Origin: Daphnia carinata
Taxonomy: Eukaryota; Arthropoda; Branchiopoda; Diplostraca; Daphniidae
Reading direction: 5' to 3'
DNA length: 64,000 bases
Assembly: GCF_022539665.2 (NCBI RefSeq)
Contig: NC_081337.1
Span: forward strand, 656,739 to 720,738
Notes under the pieces: generated by a model
Databases searched by the model: none
What the model was told of the DNA's origin: nothing
What the model saw: the letters and a program-made list of their open reading frames with translations, nothing else
Made by a program: the position numbers and the translations under genes
Part shown: piece after piece, positions 33,710-44,598 of the stretch
Layout: every line of letters begins with the position of its first letter
How positions within the stretch are numbered: the first letter of the stretch is position 1

Positions 33710-33781
33710 TGATCTCGACGTGATTTGAACACGCAACCTCCTGATCTGGAGTCAGGCGCGCTACCATTGCGCTACGAAATC
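33710..33781 (-). tRNA. tRNA-Trp(CCA): tRNA-Trp (CCA)
   Basis: On the minus strand GATTTCGTAGCGCAATGGTA at the 5' end, anticodon arm CTGACTCCAGATCAG with CCA, and T arm GTTCAAATC. The acceptor stem pairs throughout with one G-T pair. Intact; 72 nt with the discriminator base. Confidence 0.96.
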
Positions 33782-34091
33782 CTACAACAGTGATGGTGTT
33801 ATAGTATGCACCAATTCAATAAGTTGAATGCATATATCACGTATTCCATCCCATTATGTTGATCAAGATCGGCAATTCAACATTGAAATTGATTGGTAAG
33901 ATTATTTTATTTCATTTTTTAAGAGTAATTAGATTTTGAAGATCATTTAGGTTTTAAGTGAATAATTCGTTATGTTTGTGAGGTTCTTTTAAGTAATGAT
34001 CAACATGTGTTGTAAATATTGCAGCAACGTCACAGTGACGTTCAATGGCAACCTTGGTTAACACACGTAATTATGATTAACTTATTCCAGG

Positions 34092-34294
34092 TGTAACGAG
34101 CCCAAAGGCTATCCAAAGGAAGCCACACCTTCTTCATCCCTCAAGCGTTTCACAAGTGAAAGTGAACGTATCTCCTCCCACTTTACCTTCAATATTTGTG
34201 TTCTGTAGTAGTATAAATACCGCAATTTTTTTACCTTGTAATTGGGAATTGTTCCGGCAATCCACTGACAATACACGAGGTTCGAAACATTACA
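34092..34294 (+). repeat. 5' LTR of gypsy-C
   Basis: TGTAACGAGCCC...GAAACATTACA, 203 bp, with a TATA box (AGTATAAATACC near 34210) and a GTTCCGG-type downstream region. The following bases ATTAGAGGTCCCAACGAGAC should hold the primer binding site but lack the usual TGG start. The left border is fixed by comparison with the empty site. Confidence 0.75.
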
Positions 34295-34436
34295 ATTAGA
34301 GGTCCCAACGAGACTTAAACTTGTTGTCCAGTAAAAAGTTTCTTACCCGTACCTTATTTCAGTGATTGTGCTCTACATTTCCCCGACGAGTCCAACAACT
34401 CTACCAGACCAAGGAAACACCATCAAAGGTAAGCGA

Positions 34437-35640
34437 ATGCCGCTTGATCATATTGTACCAGAGACTACTCGTAAAGAGAATACTTTGTATCCAAACATTG
34501 TCGACGAACTATCTCCACCTTTGTACCCCATCCTACTCGAATCAGACACAACCAACCAAAATCCCAACTGTCTTCGAGAAAAATTTTTAGACCATTGGAA
34601 AACGCTTGTGGACTTAGAATTTGAACAAGAGTCAGAACGAAACAAAACCTATCAGACCACCACGACAAAAGCGAATATCAAACAAATAGAATCCAAGAAA
34701 CAAGAAGTTAGTAAAGAGACCCACAACGTATTACAATTGTTTTCATATTCATTGTTAGAACAAATGTTGCAAGTACCACGTGGTATAACAGCAGAAACTA
34801 TTACAAACACCGCAAAGACACTTAGCGATTACGTAGAATCCCTCGGTGGCAACACCGGAAACCTTGACAGTTTATTACAACAGATTAGTATTGTGCATGG
34901 TAAAGAGAAAGAATTCCTGTTCGGCACCATCAGTTTTTTGCAAAAAGAAATAGTACTTGCGCAGATTGCAGAGAAAAAATATTCGTCTAACCTCAATTTC
35001 GAGTTACAGAGCTTGCGAAAACAGCTAGATAGCAACAAGAAAAAGGCAAAGAGTTTCAAATATGCCTTAAGTAGTTCCCTTGAGCAACTCCAAGAAAGTA
35101 AAGAAACACTCAAAAATGCGAATCAGCGAATTAGAAACAAGCCTTGAAACTGCCACTGCAACAGAAAATCAACTGCAAAACCTTTTACGGAAAAGAGAGG
35201 AAAACAACATAGCTGTTGAAAGAGAAGGGCAAGAAATAATTAGCAAACTTGAACGTGAAAGAAAACAACTGGTTACGAGGTTAGAAACCGCGGAGCAACT
35301 TCTGACAGAAACAAAAGAAACAAGAGAGATCCTTGAAAAAACCTTAACAGAAAAAGCCAGTTTACGAAGAAGGCTGAAAGATAGTACTACAAAGAATAAA
35401 AATCTTGAAACGGAATTACAAAAAAAACCAACGTACAGGCAGGAGACAGAGAAGAAAAAATCAAATATCTGGAAAACAGAATAAAAGAATATAGAAGGCA
35501 ACAGATAACATTCGCGGAAACCGAAGATTTAGACGCCTCCAACGAACCAGGAGAGATCACTAGTGAGTGAGATAAACGATCTAACCACACTAACAGAAGG
35601 AGACAAATCCCTTCACTAAGAGTTAGAATCAGAACAAATT
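34437..35640 (+). pseudogene. gypsy-C gag N-terminal region, coiled coil
   Basis: The start at 34437 (MPLDHIVPETT) follows the leader and is in frame with the long ORF to 35147. The middle (QLFSYSLLEQMLQVPRGI) may be matrix-like. From about 34990 the sequence is heptad-rich, K, E, Q and L-rich (LQSLRKQLDSNKKKAKS, LERERKQLVTRLETAEQLL), and continues in a second frame (35080-35484) and in pieces to 35640. The same coiled coil is repeated at 61340-61790. A coiled coil of more than 200 residues ahead of capsid is not usual for gypsy gag. Confidence 0.7.
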
Positions 35641-35748
35641 GCCGAGCTACAGCAACTCAACGACGACCTAAAAAACCAAATCAAGATCCAAAACAACAAC
35701 CTCCTTCAACTAGAACAAAAGTATCAGACTCTCAAACAAAAAACCAAA

Positions 35749-36730
35749 ATGGGACTTTCGAGAATTGACGGCGACACAACAGATACCGATAATATCGATA
35801 CATCCACAACCCAACCAATTGTAAAAGCATTAGGAGAATTATTTTCGAGAGAAGACAAAAAGTCAATTCCATTTTTCAAAGGGAAAAGCACTGATAAATT
35901 AATAACAGAATGGCTGAAGGACGCAGAACATTTAGCACGCAACAACGACTGGGACGACAACCAAAAAATACTTTTCTTCACCGACAGACTAAAAGGTGAT
36001 GCCCTAGAATGGCATGGAAACTACGTAGAAGAGCAAGGTGACAAGTTAAGTTATGACGAGTGGAAAACCGCCATCATTGCAAGGTTCCAGGATGCATCCC
36101 ACACAACAATTGAAAGCCACAAGTCATCCTTAATCCGTCCCACTAGGACAACCAGGACGTGCCTGATATAGGCGCGAAAATAGATGTACGTTAGCCACGT
36201 TTGTTGCCTAGGAAATCACTATATCTGTGATGAGGGAGTTTAGATCGATACGAACAAGATCTCCACAATCAAGTGGTCGATACTCCAGACCACAAAATCC
36301 GCGAGTTCGATTTCACGAAGGCCGAATAGTCGAGTTCCAGTATTGACCGAAACTTTAATCGTAACAGAGAAAACAGCCCATACCACAGCAACTATACTTC
36401 ACCACGAAGAGAAGGTAGTTCCACGGGGGTATAGACAATCCAATTTCCCAACGTACCAACAAACACCACAGAGACCACCATACAGCAGCAGACCAATACA
36501 CTACAATCAACCGAACTTTCAACAGCACAACAATCAACAGTTGTATGGTCAAAACCCATCCTATTCTCATCAATACCCACAGCCACGACAAACCCAACCA
36601 AACTCCACCGACACCCTTGGAAATAGAATCATTATCTGCTACAAGTGCAATAAAAAAGGACACATTGCACGAGAATGTTGGACAGATATGGCACGTATCA
36701 ACAATCCGAACCGCCGTCCAATGTAGTAAA
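35749..36730 (+). pseudogene. gypsy-C gag capsid and zinc knuckle
   Basis: The capsid part carries FSREDKKSIPFFKGK, ITEWLKDAEHLARNNDW and LKGDALEWHGNYV, the typical retrotransposon-gag block. The frame breaks at about 36100-36340. A Q, N, P and Y-rich linker follows, then one CCHC knuckle CYKCNKKGHIAREC near 36640. The protease frame overlaps the end. Confidence 0.8.
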
Positions 36731-37488
36731 CACAATATCCCTACCAGACAACCCCTCAACATATAATTTAGAATCAGCGATACCCAAACTAATACGTATA
36801 CCCATTAGAATTTTTGAAAAAGAAATTCATGCTTTAGTAGACACAGGTGCTGCAGCCAGTTTAGTTTCAAACAGCATATTATTCAACCTAAAGACCACAG
36901 AAACGCTTAAAAGAATTAAAACACCCCTTCACCAAGATTCAGAACGGTGTCAGAAGAAACGTTAAAATCAATTGGGAAATATGAATTTTCAATTATCATT
37001 AACGACAACCACGTTATAACCATCCTTTTTATATCATGGAAAACTTAAACGAAAGTTGCATTTTAGGATTAGACTTTTTATCGAGTAACAATGTAAAAAT
37101 TAATACTAGAAATAGGCGGATTAACTACGACCATTTTGGGATAGAACACAGCTTTGGAAAGTAACCAAGTGGAACATACACCCAATATACAGCCTAACGT
37201 TTGGCAAAGCAGGCATCCACATTCGACTCATTCCACACCGTTCAACAGAAAATAACTATAACAAATGGCCATACCGAAACAGATTATCGCAGCCTTGAAT
37301 CTTTCTCCCAATCAGACAATAACAAGAAATCCAAGCGAATTAGACAGACCCAAGATTGTGAAGCAAACACCATCTCAGACGAGATACGCATTAAAATCGA
37401 AATCCTATTGAAAAAACACGAAACTCTATTTGCAGAAAAAGAATCAGATTTGGGTTTAGCAACTGACGTAAAACATCCATTAACATAG
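36675..37488 (+). pseudogene. gypsy-C protease and pre-RT region
   Basis: EIHALVDTGAAASLVSN is the retropepsin active site (about 36827-36880). Stops and frameshifts follow near 36960; ILGLDFLSSNNV-like sequence near 37062 marks the second conserved loop. ORF 37201-37488 is the acidic linker before RT (EILLKKHETLFAEKESDLG). Confidence 0.75.
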
Positions 37489-37489
37489 G

Positions 37490-38531
37490 ATACAACGCCC
37501 CAATTACTCAACGATTGCGCAGAACACATGAAGCATTGAAACTTATCGTCAAAACAAAAATTGAAGTAATGATAAGTAACAAGATTATTAGGAAAAGTCA
37601 CAGTCCATTCGCAGCAGCCATAGTAATGGTACACAAAAAAGATGGAGAAATGCGTATGTGTATTGACTATAGGGCATTAAACAAAATAACTGTAAAAGAT
37701 AAATACCCATTACCAAGAATTGATGACACCATTGATGCATTGAGTGGATCAGTTTACTTCTCAACATTGGACTTACTGAGCGGCTACTGGCAAATCGAGT
37801 TAGAAGAAAGCGATAATCACAAAACCATATTCATCTGTGAATTTGGACAATACGAATTTAATAGAATGCCATTTGGATTAACAAATGCACCAAGCAATTT
37901 CCAACGAGCAATGAATAACATCTTGAAATCAGTATTGTTCAAATTTGCATTGGTTTATCTAGATGACATCATAGTGTTCAGTAATAATATTACGGAGCAT
38001 GTGACACATCTAGAAACAGTGTTTAAGCTTCTTAAAGATGCAGGAATCAAGTTAAAAAGAAAGAAATGCGAATTTTTCAAAGAAGAGTTAGATTATTTAG
38101 GATACATTGTTTCGAAAAAAAGAATAACACCGAGTACGAAAGAGCTAGAAGCAATCATCAAATACCCAGCTCCAAAAAACGTGAAAGAATTGAGCTCATT
38201 TTTAGGTTTGGCTAGCTATTACAGAAAATTCATCCGGGCTTTTGCTGATAAAGCCCACCCATTGACAGCGCTAACGAGAAAATCAGCCGAGTGGAAATGG
38301 GGAGAGGAACAAAGGGACGCCTTTGATTGTATCAAGAACTGTCTCATAACTAGACCTATCCTAGGGTATCCAGATTTCACGCGCGAATTTATCATCTACA
38401 CAGATGCTTCAGGATACGGATTAGGAGCAGTCTTGGCTCAGATGCAGACTCTACCTCAATCAGCGGATTCAGCGGAGTCCGACGTACAGGAACCCCGTGT
38501 ATCAGACGGCGCGGAAGTCGTCATAGCGTAA
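37490..38531 (+). pseudogene. gypsy-C reverse transcriptase and RNase H start
   Basis: A long open stretch with all RT motifs: MRMCIDYRALNKITVKD, FSTLDLLSGYWQIELEE, NRMPFGLTNAPSNFQ, the catalytic LVYLDDIIVFS and EFFKEELDYLGYIVS. It is followed by the connection and the start of RNase H (IIYTDASGYGLGAVLAQ). A stop near 37487-37490 separates it from the protease ORF. The frame ends at 38531 after an inserted-looking acidic segment (ADSAESDVQEPRVSD) inside RNase H. Confidence 0.85.
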
Positions 38532-39395
38532 AGCTTTAAACATCTGAACGACCGCGAGGCCAAGTGGTCAACCACAGAGAAAGAAGCTTACGCAATCATC
38601 CACGCAATCGATGTGTTTAGGACATATCTATACGGACGCAGATTCACCGTATTTACAGACCATAGATCTTTGGAATGGTTCATGAGCAAGGCAGAACCCG
38701 CTGGAAGATTAGCTAGATGGGCACTCAAACTACAAGAATTTGACATCGTCATTGGGTACCGGCCTGGGAAGTCGCACCAAAACGGCGACACCCTAAGCCG
38801 TATTCCCATAGTAACACTAGCACGAGTAGAAACAAGGGCAACGGAGAAAGAAATTGTTATAAGAGAGCTTGAAAATATTCGAAAGGAAAGTGAAAGACTA
38901 AAGAGCAAATCAAAGATCGAGCGATGAAGGAAACAAGAACAACTTGAGAGAGCAAATGAAATTATTCAAAAAGAAAGCGAAAGTTTCGAGAGGGAAAGTC
39001 TTCAGGAAAAGAGCTTAAGTTTCGAGAGAGAAATTGGAAGTGAAAGTAAAAGGTCTTGGAATTTTCCATTCAAAATCACCAGAAGTTTCTCAGATCTCAC
39101 TTACGAGATTCAACACGCCAACAATGAAAAACTGAAATCGATAGTACACGTCAACCGCATGCAACTTTACGTCCCAGGAAACCTAGGAGCAGAAGGAACA
39201 TCAGACGCGACAAACCAACTGAAAAAAGAAACAGTACGAAGGGGGCCAGGAAGACCAAGAAAACAATTCAGTAACGACAAAAAACAACTTAATCCTGAAA
39301 CGCGTCCAGTTCGTGCAACCGAAGAGGCATCTTATATGATCATCGCACCAACATTCCTTTTCCCACACCAAGCAAACCTGCATAAACTAGAATGA
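38532..39395 (+). pseudogene. gypsy-C RNase H end joined to integrase C-terminal remnant
   Basis: RNase H ends with FTDHRSLEWFMSKAEP and GYRPGKSHQNGDTLSRIP (38613-38927). Instead of the integrase zinc and catalytic domains, a charged repetitive stretch (ESLQEKSLSFEREIG) follows. Then comes an integrase C-terminal-like module (FKITRSFSDLTYEIQ, IVHVNRMQLYVPG) and an RGPGRPRKQ basic segment to 39395. The D,D-35-E core is absent, apparently by an internal deletion, so this copy could not insert by itself. Confidence 0.65.
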
Positions 39396-39799
39396 CGAAT
39401 CCACGATACAACTTACGGCAACGTCAAGGAGTATCGAGATTCTAAGAAACCTTCAAATTTTCTCTTCACAGGTGGAACTGATACTATTATTCATCCACTT
39501 GCTCACCATCATTCCATGAACGTATCCCATCTATTCAACCGTATGCGACTGTAACAATATAAAGACCAGCAGAATTTTAGATATAGAAGCACCATATTAC
39601 TACAACAACAAGGAAACAGATACAGCACACTTACCCAGAATACCCACGCTGTACACTTTAAAAACGACGCAGAAACCAGCAGCTTCTTGAAAAGGCTGGA
39701 CGTGCAAACAATGGATAAGAACGAAGAAAATAACAATATCATTTTGGATTGGATCCTTCGACACAATATATTCACAAGAAACTAAACTAATAACCCCAC

Positions 39800-42301
39800 T
39801 GGAATGCTGGTAAATGGTGAACGACAAGAAGTGTGGTGATAACAATATGCAGACCGGACCAGCGGGACTGAGTTTTACAGCCACCCCGACAGGCGAAGGG
39901 CTATGCTATAGAGGCGAAGGGCTATGCAATAAAACAATACCACACCCTCAACTCTGTAGCGGAACAAATCACGCTACGGCAGGAAAAACCGGATGACCCA
40001 ATTGAAAGCCCTTTTGGACCGTTAATCACAACCCAGCAGGAAGGACCCTTCATTCAAAATAAAAACACAATAGTGTGCAAGAAGCAAGAACAACGAAAGG
40101 CAATCACAACAACGATTAATTCGCCATATTCGGAGGAATTTTAGAAACTAATCACGGTAGTGGAAATATAATCTGGGACATGATTGCCTGGGGACTATTG
40201 AAAAATGGAAAAACACCAAATGAAAAATGTCTAACACACCACGAAGTAAACAAACAAATGACGTTGGAAGAATGTGACAAAGAGTGGCCGCGATGTCAAG
40301 AAGAACTAAGAAAACTGGTAAGCAGCAACGACCCATTGGTGCAATCACAAACTACGGTAGCCAACTGTAGCAAAGCAACAGAAAGTGGACAACCTTTTGA
40401 ATATACATCTGACTTCACCATCAGACCTTTAATACAAACACCTGTATCAAAGCCAATACGACAATGTTAGTCCTCCAGGAATGCGCTAACACCAGCTCAA
40501 TCTGGGGCACATTCGAGCACACAGGACAGCTTATGGCAACAGATAGAACTGGGTTACATTCACCCTCATCAGCCAGAAAGTGCCTAACACAGAGAGTGGG
40601 AAGAGTGAGCATGGGGCATTGTCACAGCTCCAGCCAGAAACAACATTTTAGCTTCGAATATCGGAACCCACAACAGCCAAAAACGCTTTCAGTGGCAGCC
40701 ATCATTGCACTACACACTCAACAGCCATTGGACGGGAAAACACTCCCATCCATTCCGCCACTAATGAAAAGGGAAGTCAACAACCAATCAGAAAGGAATG
40801 GAACATTCACTCCGCCCTCTACCACGCCCACAACAGAAAAATCCACAACAACGACAAGCGCTACAACAACTACGAAGCCCACAATAAATACAACATTGGG
40901 AACAACGACAAAAACAACGGTAAAAACTACGACTACAATTAGGCCAGTTACAAACACAGCAACAAACAAACCCACAACAACGCATAAAATTACAACTAAG
41001 CCCAGTATGACGTCAACTTCAACAAAACCCCCAGCAACTACAAAGCCAATGATCACGTCAACAAGCACTAAACCTACCACTACTACTAGGACTACGACAA
41101 CTGTTAAATAACTTCGACTTCAACAACCACTACAACTACTAGGCGTACGTCAACGAAAACAACGCCCACTACGACGAGCTCCACAACAACAGCTTCAACA
41201 ACAACGCACCAACCAAGCACAACTACGCAAAGTACGACGACAGTGAAAGAGAGTCCAATGACCCCACAATCGTCAACACAGACAGCCAGAATGACCCCAT
41301 TAACTACAACAGAAAAAACGTCTACAGCAGAAGAAAATCAAATTCAGGCCATCGAGGAGAACAATATTCAAAATTTACCGCCAGCAGAGTCCCTGTTAAT
41401 GGATCAGAAAACTGAAGAGTCATTAATTAATGAAAATTTGGAAAGCGGTCTACCTAAAAACATCGAAGAATTCAACGACAAGGTTAAATATGAAATAAAT
41501 AAGATGCACGACCGATATAAAATCAGCATTGAAACGGAACACGAGAACAAACTCGCAAAAGAAATTCGAAATGTTTATTGTCAACTATCGGCAATCAAAA
41601 GAACGCAGGCTGTTATATTAGCTCAAACCAACGGAATTTTGGCCGCAGCAGCAGTAGGTTTACCTCTCTGCACGAGACTACAAGGCTTCGGTCAAGCAAT
41701 GACACTTCAGCAATCCGAAGCCAACAGAATTTTTATATCAGCAAATGAAACAAAATGTGGATTTCAACCGTTCTTTACTTACGAAGGAAAGAACTGTACG
41801 ATCGGAACAGATGGATGGTCAATTCATCCATTTTCCGATTGTTTTTGGAAAACACCGTTAGTGAATTTGAATGGAAATCCACACATCTGGGAACACAACT
41901 CTACAACAGGAGATTGGATACGCCAGAAACCTAGCATTCACATGCCTAATCTAGACCTCATTACAGAATTTGAAGAACTCCACCTTAATGATTTCGACTT
42001 CTCGCTGAAAAGTCATCCAGCACACGAGACAATGGAGATGGAACAATTAAATATCCTGAATGACCTAGTAGGCAGAATGCAAGAAGGAAATTCCAATTCT
42101 GTTGGAGATATTGTGATGTCAGAACAACAAGATAATCAAATAGGCCACATGTTCTCATGGTTGGACAAATTGAAAATAATTGGTCTATCAGCGATTGGAT
42201 TTGTGCTATTCCTCGTATGCTTACGGATCTTCTTCATTTGCAACCCCGTCTCGAAGATTAAAGAACATATCTGCAGAAACCGGAAATTTACAAGAAGATA
42301 A
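39800..42301 (+). pseudogene. gypsy-C env with threonine-rich stalk
   Basis: The upstream third is in several frames (39814-41111) and includes cysteine-containing pieces. A mucin-like segment of TTTKP, TTTT and TSTKP repeats spans about 40810-41290, with a stop near 41110. The open C-terminal part (41243-42301) has the CGFQPFFTYEGKNCTIGTDGW...CFW block, N-glycosylation sites, a membrane segment (IIGLSAIGFVLFLVCLRIFF) and a basic tail. The core aligns with gypsy-B env, and I place both in the glycoprotein type of chuvirus-like negative-strand viruses, tentatively. It is broken by frameshifts and not functional as it stands. Confidence 0.65.
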
Positions 42302-42337
42302 GACGATGGCATAGAGGAAGGACACGAACTCGCATCA

Positions 42338-42628
42338 ATGATACCGGGACGAGAAACAAATTACCATTCAGACATAGCCATCGAACAACCGTTCATAAGC
42401 ACGTCCGCCCCCGCACAACTGACAACAGAAACACAAGGTCAAATGCGCCCTCCCCGACCAAGTGCACCAAATTCATTAATCTACCCATTTATCAAAGAAA
42501 CTGACACACGCAAACGATGTACAGGAAAACACACCATGTGTACTTACGTCGTCGGGTATGGCATGGTTTGGGAAGACCTATGTCGTTGCATGTCAGAAAC
42601 AGACAGCAGTAATTCAGCCAAAAAGTAA
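42338..42628 (+). CDS. Short ORF after gypsy-C env
   Basis: A 96-codon ORF starting MIPGRETNYHSD, proline- and threonine-rich in the middle, with four cysteines near the end (CTGKHTMC and LCRCM). It may be a former extension of the env tail in another frame, or an independent accessory ORF. No family recognised. Confidence 0.35.
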   Translation: MIPGRETNYHSDIAIEQPFISTSAPAQLTTETQGQMRPPRPSAPNSLIYPFIKETDTRKRCTGKHTMCTYVVGYGMVWEDLCRCMSETDSSNSAKK

Positions 42629-43002
42629 AATTCCCAAGGTCATTGAAATTAAAAGTAGCCACTAAACGTAGCCCTTGACAAGTTAGTTAATTTTATACTA
42701 AATTAGCAGCCCGCAGTAAATAACGTACTTACCAGCATTTAAAAGCTCAACAATTAAGTTGATTATTTTTTTGAATCCACCAAATCGAAAAAAAAAATAA
42801 ATTGTTTACAAAACCAGATACTTTTCCCCATTCCAGCAACTAACTCACTTACCATTATCCACTACTTGAAACTTTATAGTAAAAACAGATAAAGAAACAA
42901 ACTCAAATAACAATATTGTATTCCGAACTAACACCTTATCTACAAAATCAAAAAAAAAATCAATAATAAAAAAAGTAATAACACAAACACCGGAAAATAA
43001 AA
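42629..43002. other. A/T-rich spacer in gypsy-C
   Basis: AT-rich sequence with no gene seen. By position it would contain the 3' end signal of env on the plus strand and of the antisense gene on the minus strand. Confidence 0.35.
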
Positions 43003-43517
43003 TCATCCATCCGTGGAATCACATTTGGGAACAGGAACGCCATAAATAAGATAGTTGTAGATTTGCGACGCACTTGTGATGGCCAGGCGATCGTCACTCT
43101 CTTCCTGAAGACACTCTCGCATAAAACGAGAAGATGTTGGGGTGGGATGATAAATATCATTACTCGACTCTAGCCACCAAAGAAAACGGCGAATTTAAGT
43201 GGGTAAACGTCGCGATAGAGCGCATACCCTAAATGATTCCTTTAAAAAAAAAATGTTTATAAATAAATAAAGTAAAACCACACTTACAAATAATAGTAAT
43301 CGTTCAGCCCCGGACGTTTGTACCCAAAATCCCGCGGCGCCAAACCCGACATTTTAAAGGCCAGCCAAAACAAACCGAAGAAGAGGCTCCGATCTTGTAC
43401 GCGAAGTCTCAAGGAAAGGCTTGAAGGAGTAGAAAAAATCGCGTCACCAAGCCCAGACAATGCCATATCGATCTGTGATCGATAATGAAAAATGTACACA
43501 TAGTCGAATACCTCCAT
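43003..43517 (-). pseudogene. Two-exon antisense accessory gene of gypsy-C
   Basis: Exon 1 (43517-43288) starts MEVFDYVYIFHYR and ends NDYYY at a GTAAGT donor. A 48-bp intron ends TTTAAAG. Exon 2 (43239-43003) begins with GYALYRDVYPLKF, shifts frame near 43195, then reads RRFLWWLESSNDIYHPTP to a TGA at 43003. The protein aligns along its length with the antisense gene of gypsy-A at 9272-9774: the intron is at the same place, GYA.YRD and (F/L)LWW..S..DI.HPTP are shared, and exon 1 ends NDFYN in one and NDYYY in the other. It lies downstream of env on the opposite strand. Function unknown; the conserved intron and protein argue that it is a real gene of these elements. Confidence 0.75.
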
Positions 43518-44010
43518 GAAAGACGAAATAACAAACAGAACAATGAAACAAGCAGTGTATTCTATAAAGGAACGAAAAAAACTAGCTCACGAAGAAGAAT
43601 AAAAAAAACACAAGACCCCCATAAGAAAATAACAATGACTAAAAAGTAATAAAGAAAGTTCGAAAACAAACAGGATATTCGTCGATTCACCCTGCGGTAA
43701 ATCCAAATGTCAGCGCAACACAAGACGTGGACAACAATTTCACCCAAAAAGAGTATAAAACAGAAAATGGGACATATTAAATGCAAGACAAACCTGTTAT
43801 CAAATTAAGAACAGAGAAACAAGAACATATGAGGAAAAAAAAGCAACATAAAGATATTTGAATAAGCAAGATTTTGCAAAATGCGAAAACTTAACTCTTC
43901 CCAGTGTCTCAACGGCATAACTCCAACAAAGTTTCGCAAACCAAAGTGCACATTACAAACCAACAATTCATCTCAAAACGGCCTATAACAACAACGCTCA
44001 GGATAACAAA
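43518..44010. other. Spacer between antisense gene and acidic ORF
   Basis: A-rich on the plus strand. It probably holds the promoter of the antisense gene and the leader of the acidic ORF; no specific element recognised. The hydrophobic minus-strand ORF at 43562-43786 looks like a by-product of base composition. Confidence 0.35.
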
Positions 44011-44460
44011 ATGGAAGTAACCATCATCCATCAGGAGACGAAGAGGGTATACGAGCTAATCACTATTAGCGATACCGAAAGTGAGGATAGTCAACAGGAC
44101 TGCAGAGCAAAAGAAAGTGCGAAAAGTGCGGATGGAAACACGCAATTAGTGCAATACATGGGATGGAACGCAATAGAAACAGAGAAGAACGATTTTTACG
44201 GAAATATGGAAAAACTGAAAGACAGGAGTGAATCAAGTGATGATGAGAACGAGGGATTAACGGCGTATAGTGGAATAGCACCCGATATGGAAAGTGACTA
44301 CAGTGTTAATTTTATATTAGGATATGACAGTGACACCTATCTTCAGTGTGAACCTCCCCAAAAACGGAACAAGCCGGACGACCAACAGAGGGAAACAGAA
44401 GCATGTAAAAACTGTCGGATGAAAACGATAACATCCATATCAGCAGCCCGAGCAGAATAA
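44011..44460 (+). CDS. Acidic accessory ORF of gypsy-C
   Basis: An intact ORF of 149 codons with a good start context (AACAAAATGG). It is rich in D, E and S (SDTESEDSQQDC, RSESSDDENEG), with a C-terminal ACKNCRMK cysteine pair. It shows no recognised domain. The composition, acidic with a C-terminal CxxC, resembles accessory ORF 1 of gypsy-B in general style but does not align clearly. It lies between env and the ankyrin ORF on the same strand. Confidence 0.6.
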   Translation: MEVTIIHQETKRVYELITISDTESEDSQQDCRAKESAKSADGNTQLVQYMGWNAIETEKNDFYGNMEKLKDRSESSDDENEGLTAYSGIAPDMESDYSVNFILGYDSDTYLQCEPPQKRNKPDDQQRETEACKNCRMKTITSISAARAE

Positions 44461-44598
44461 ATCCAACTGCGAAGACAAGCCATGATAGACTTAGAAAACG
44501 GTAAACTTTCATTAACGATGATGGGAGCCCCAATGCAGGTAATAAGAAGGTGCATCCAAAATAAGTTCAAAACGTAACAGGGTTGGCCAAGACAGAAG

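Larger units (their letters stand above)
33197..34091. repeat. Inverted tRNA-cluster repeat, left arm part 1
   Basis: The order iMet fragment, spacer, Gly-GCC (+), spacer, Trp (-), spacer ending TTATTCCAGG is repeated in reverse at 50400-51252. Spacers match closely as well as the tRNAs (for example CGTCACAGTGACG and TTAACACACGTAATTATG). The arm continues beyond gypsy-C at 45409. Confidence 0.9.

Noticed and set aside
43562-43786. Minus-strand hydrophobic ORF resembling a membrane protein
   Set aside because: Composition of an A-rich plus strand; no homologue in gypsy-A beside the antisense gene.
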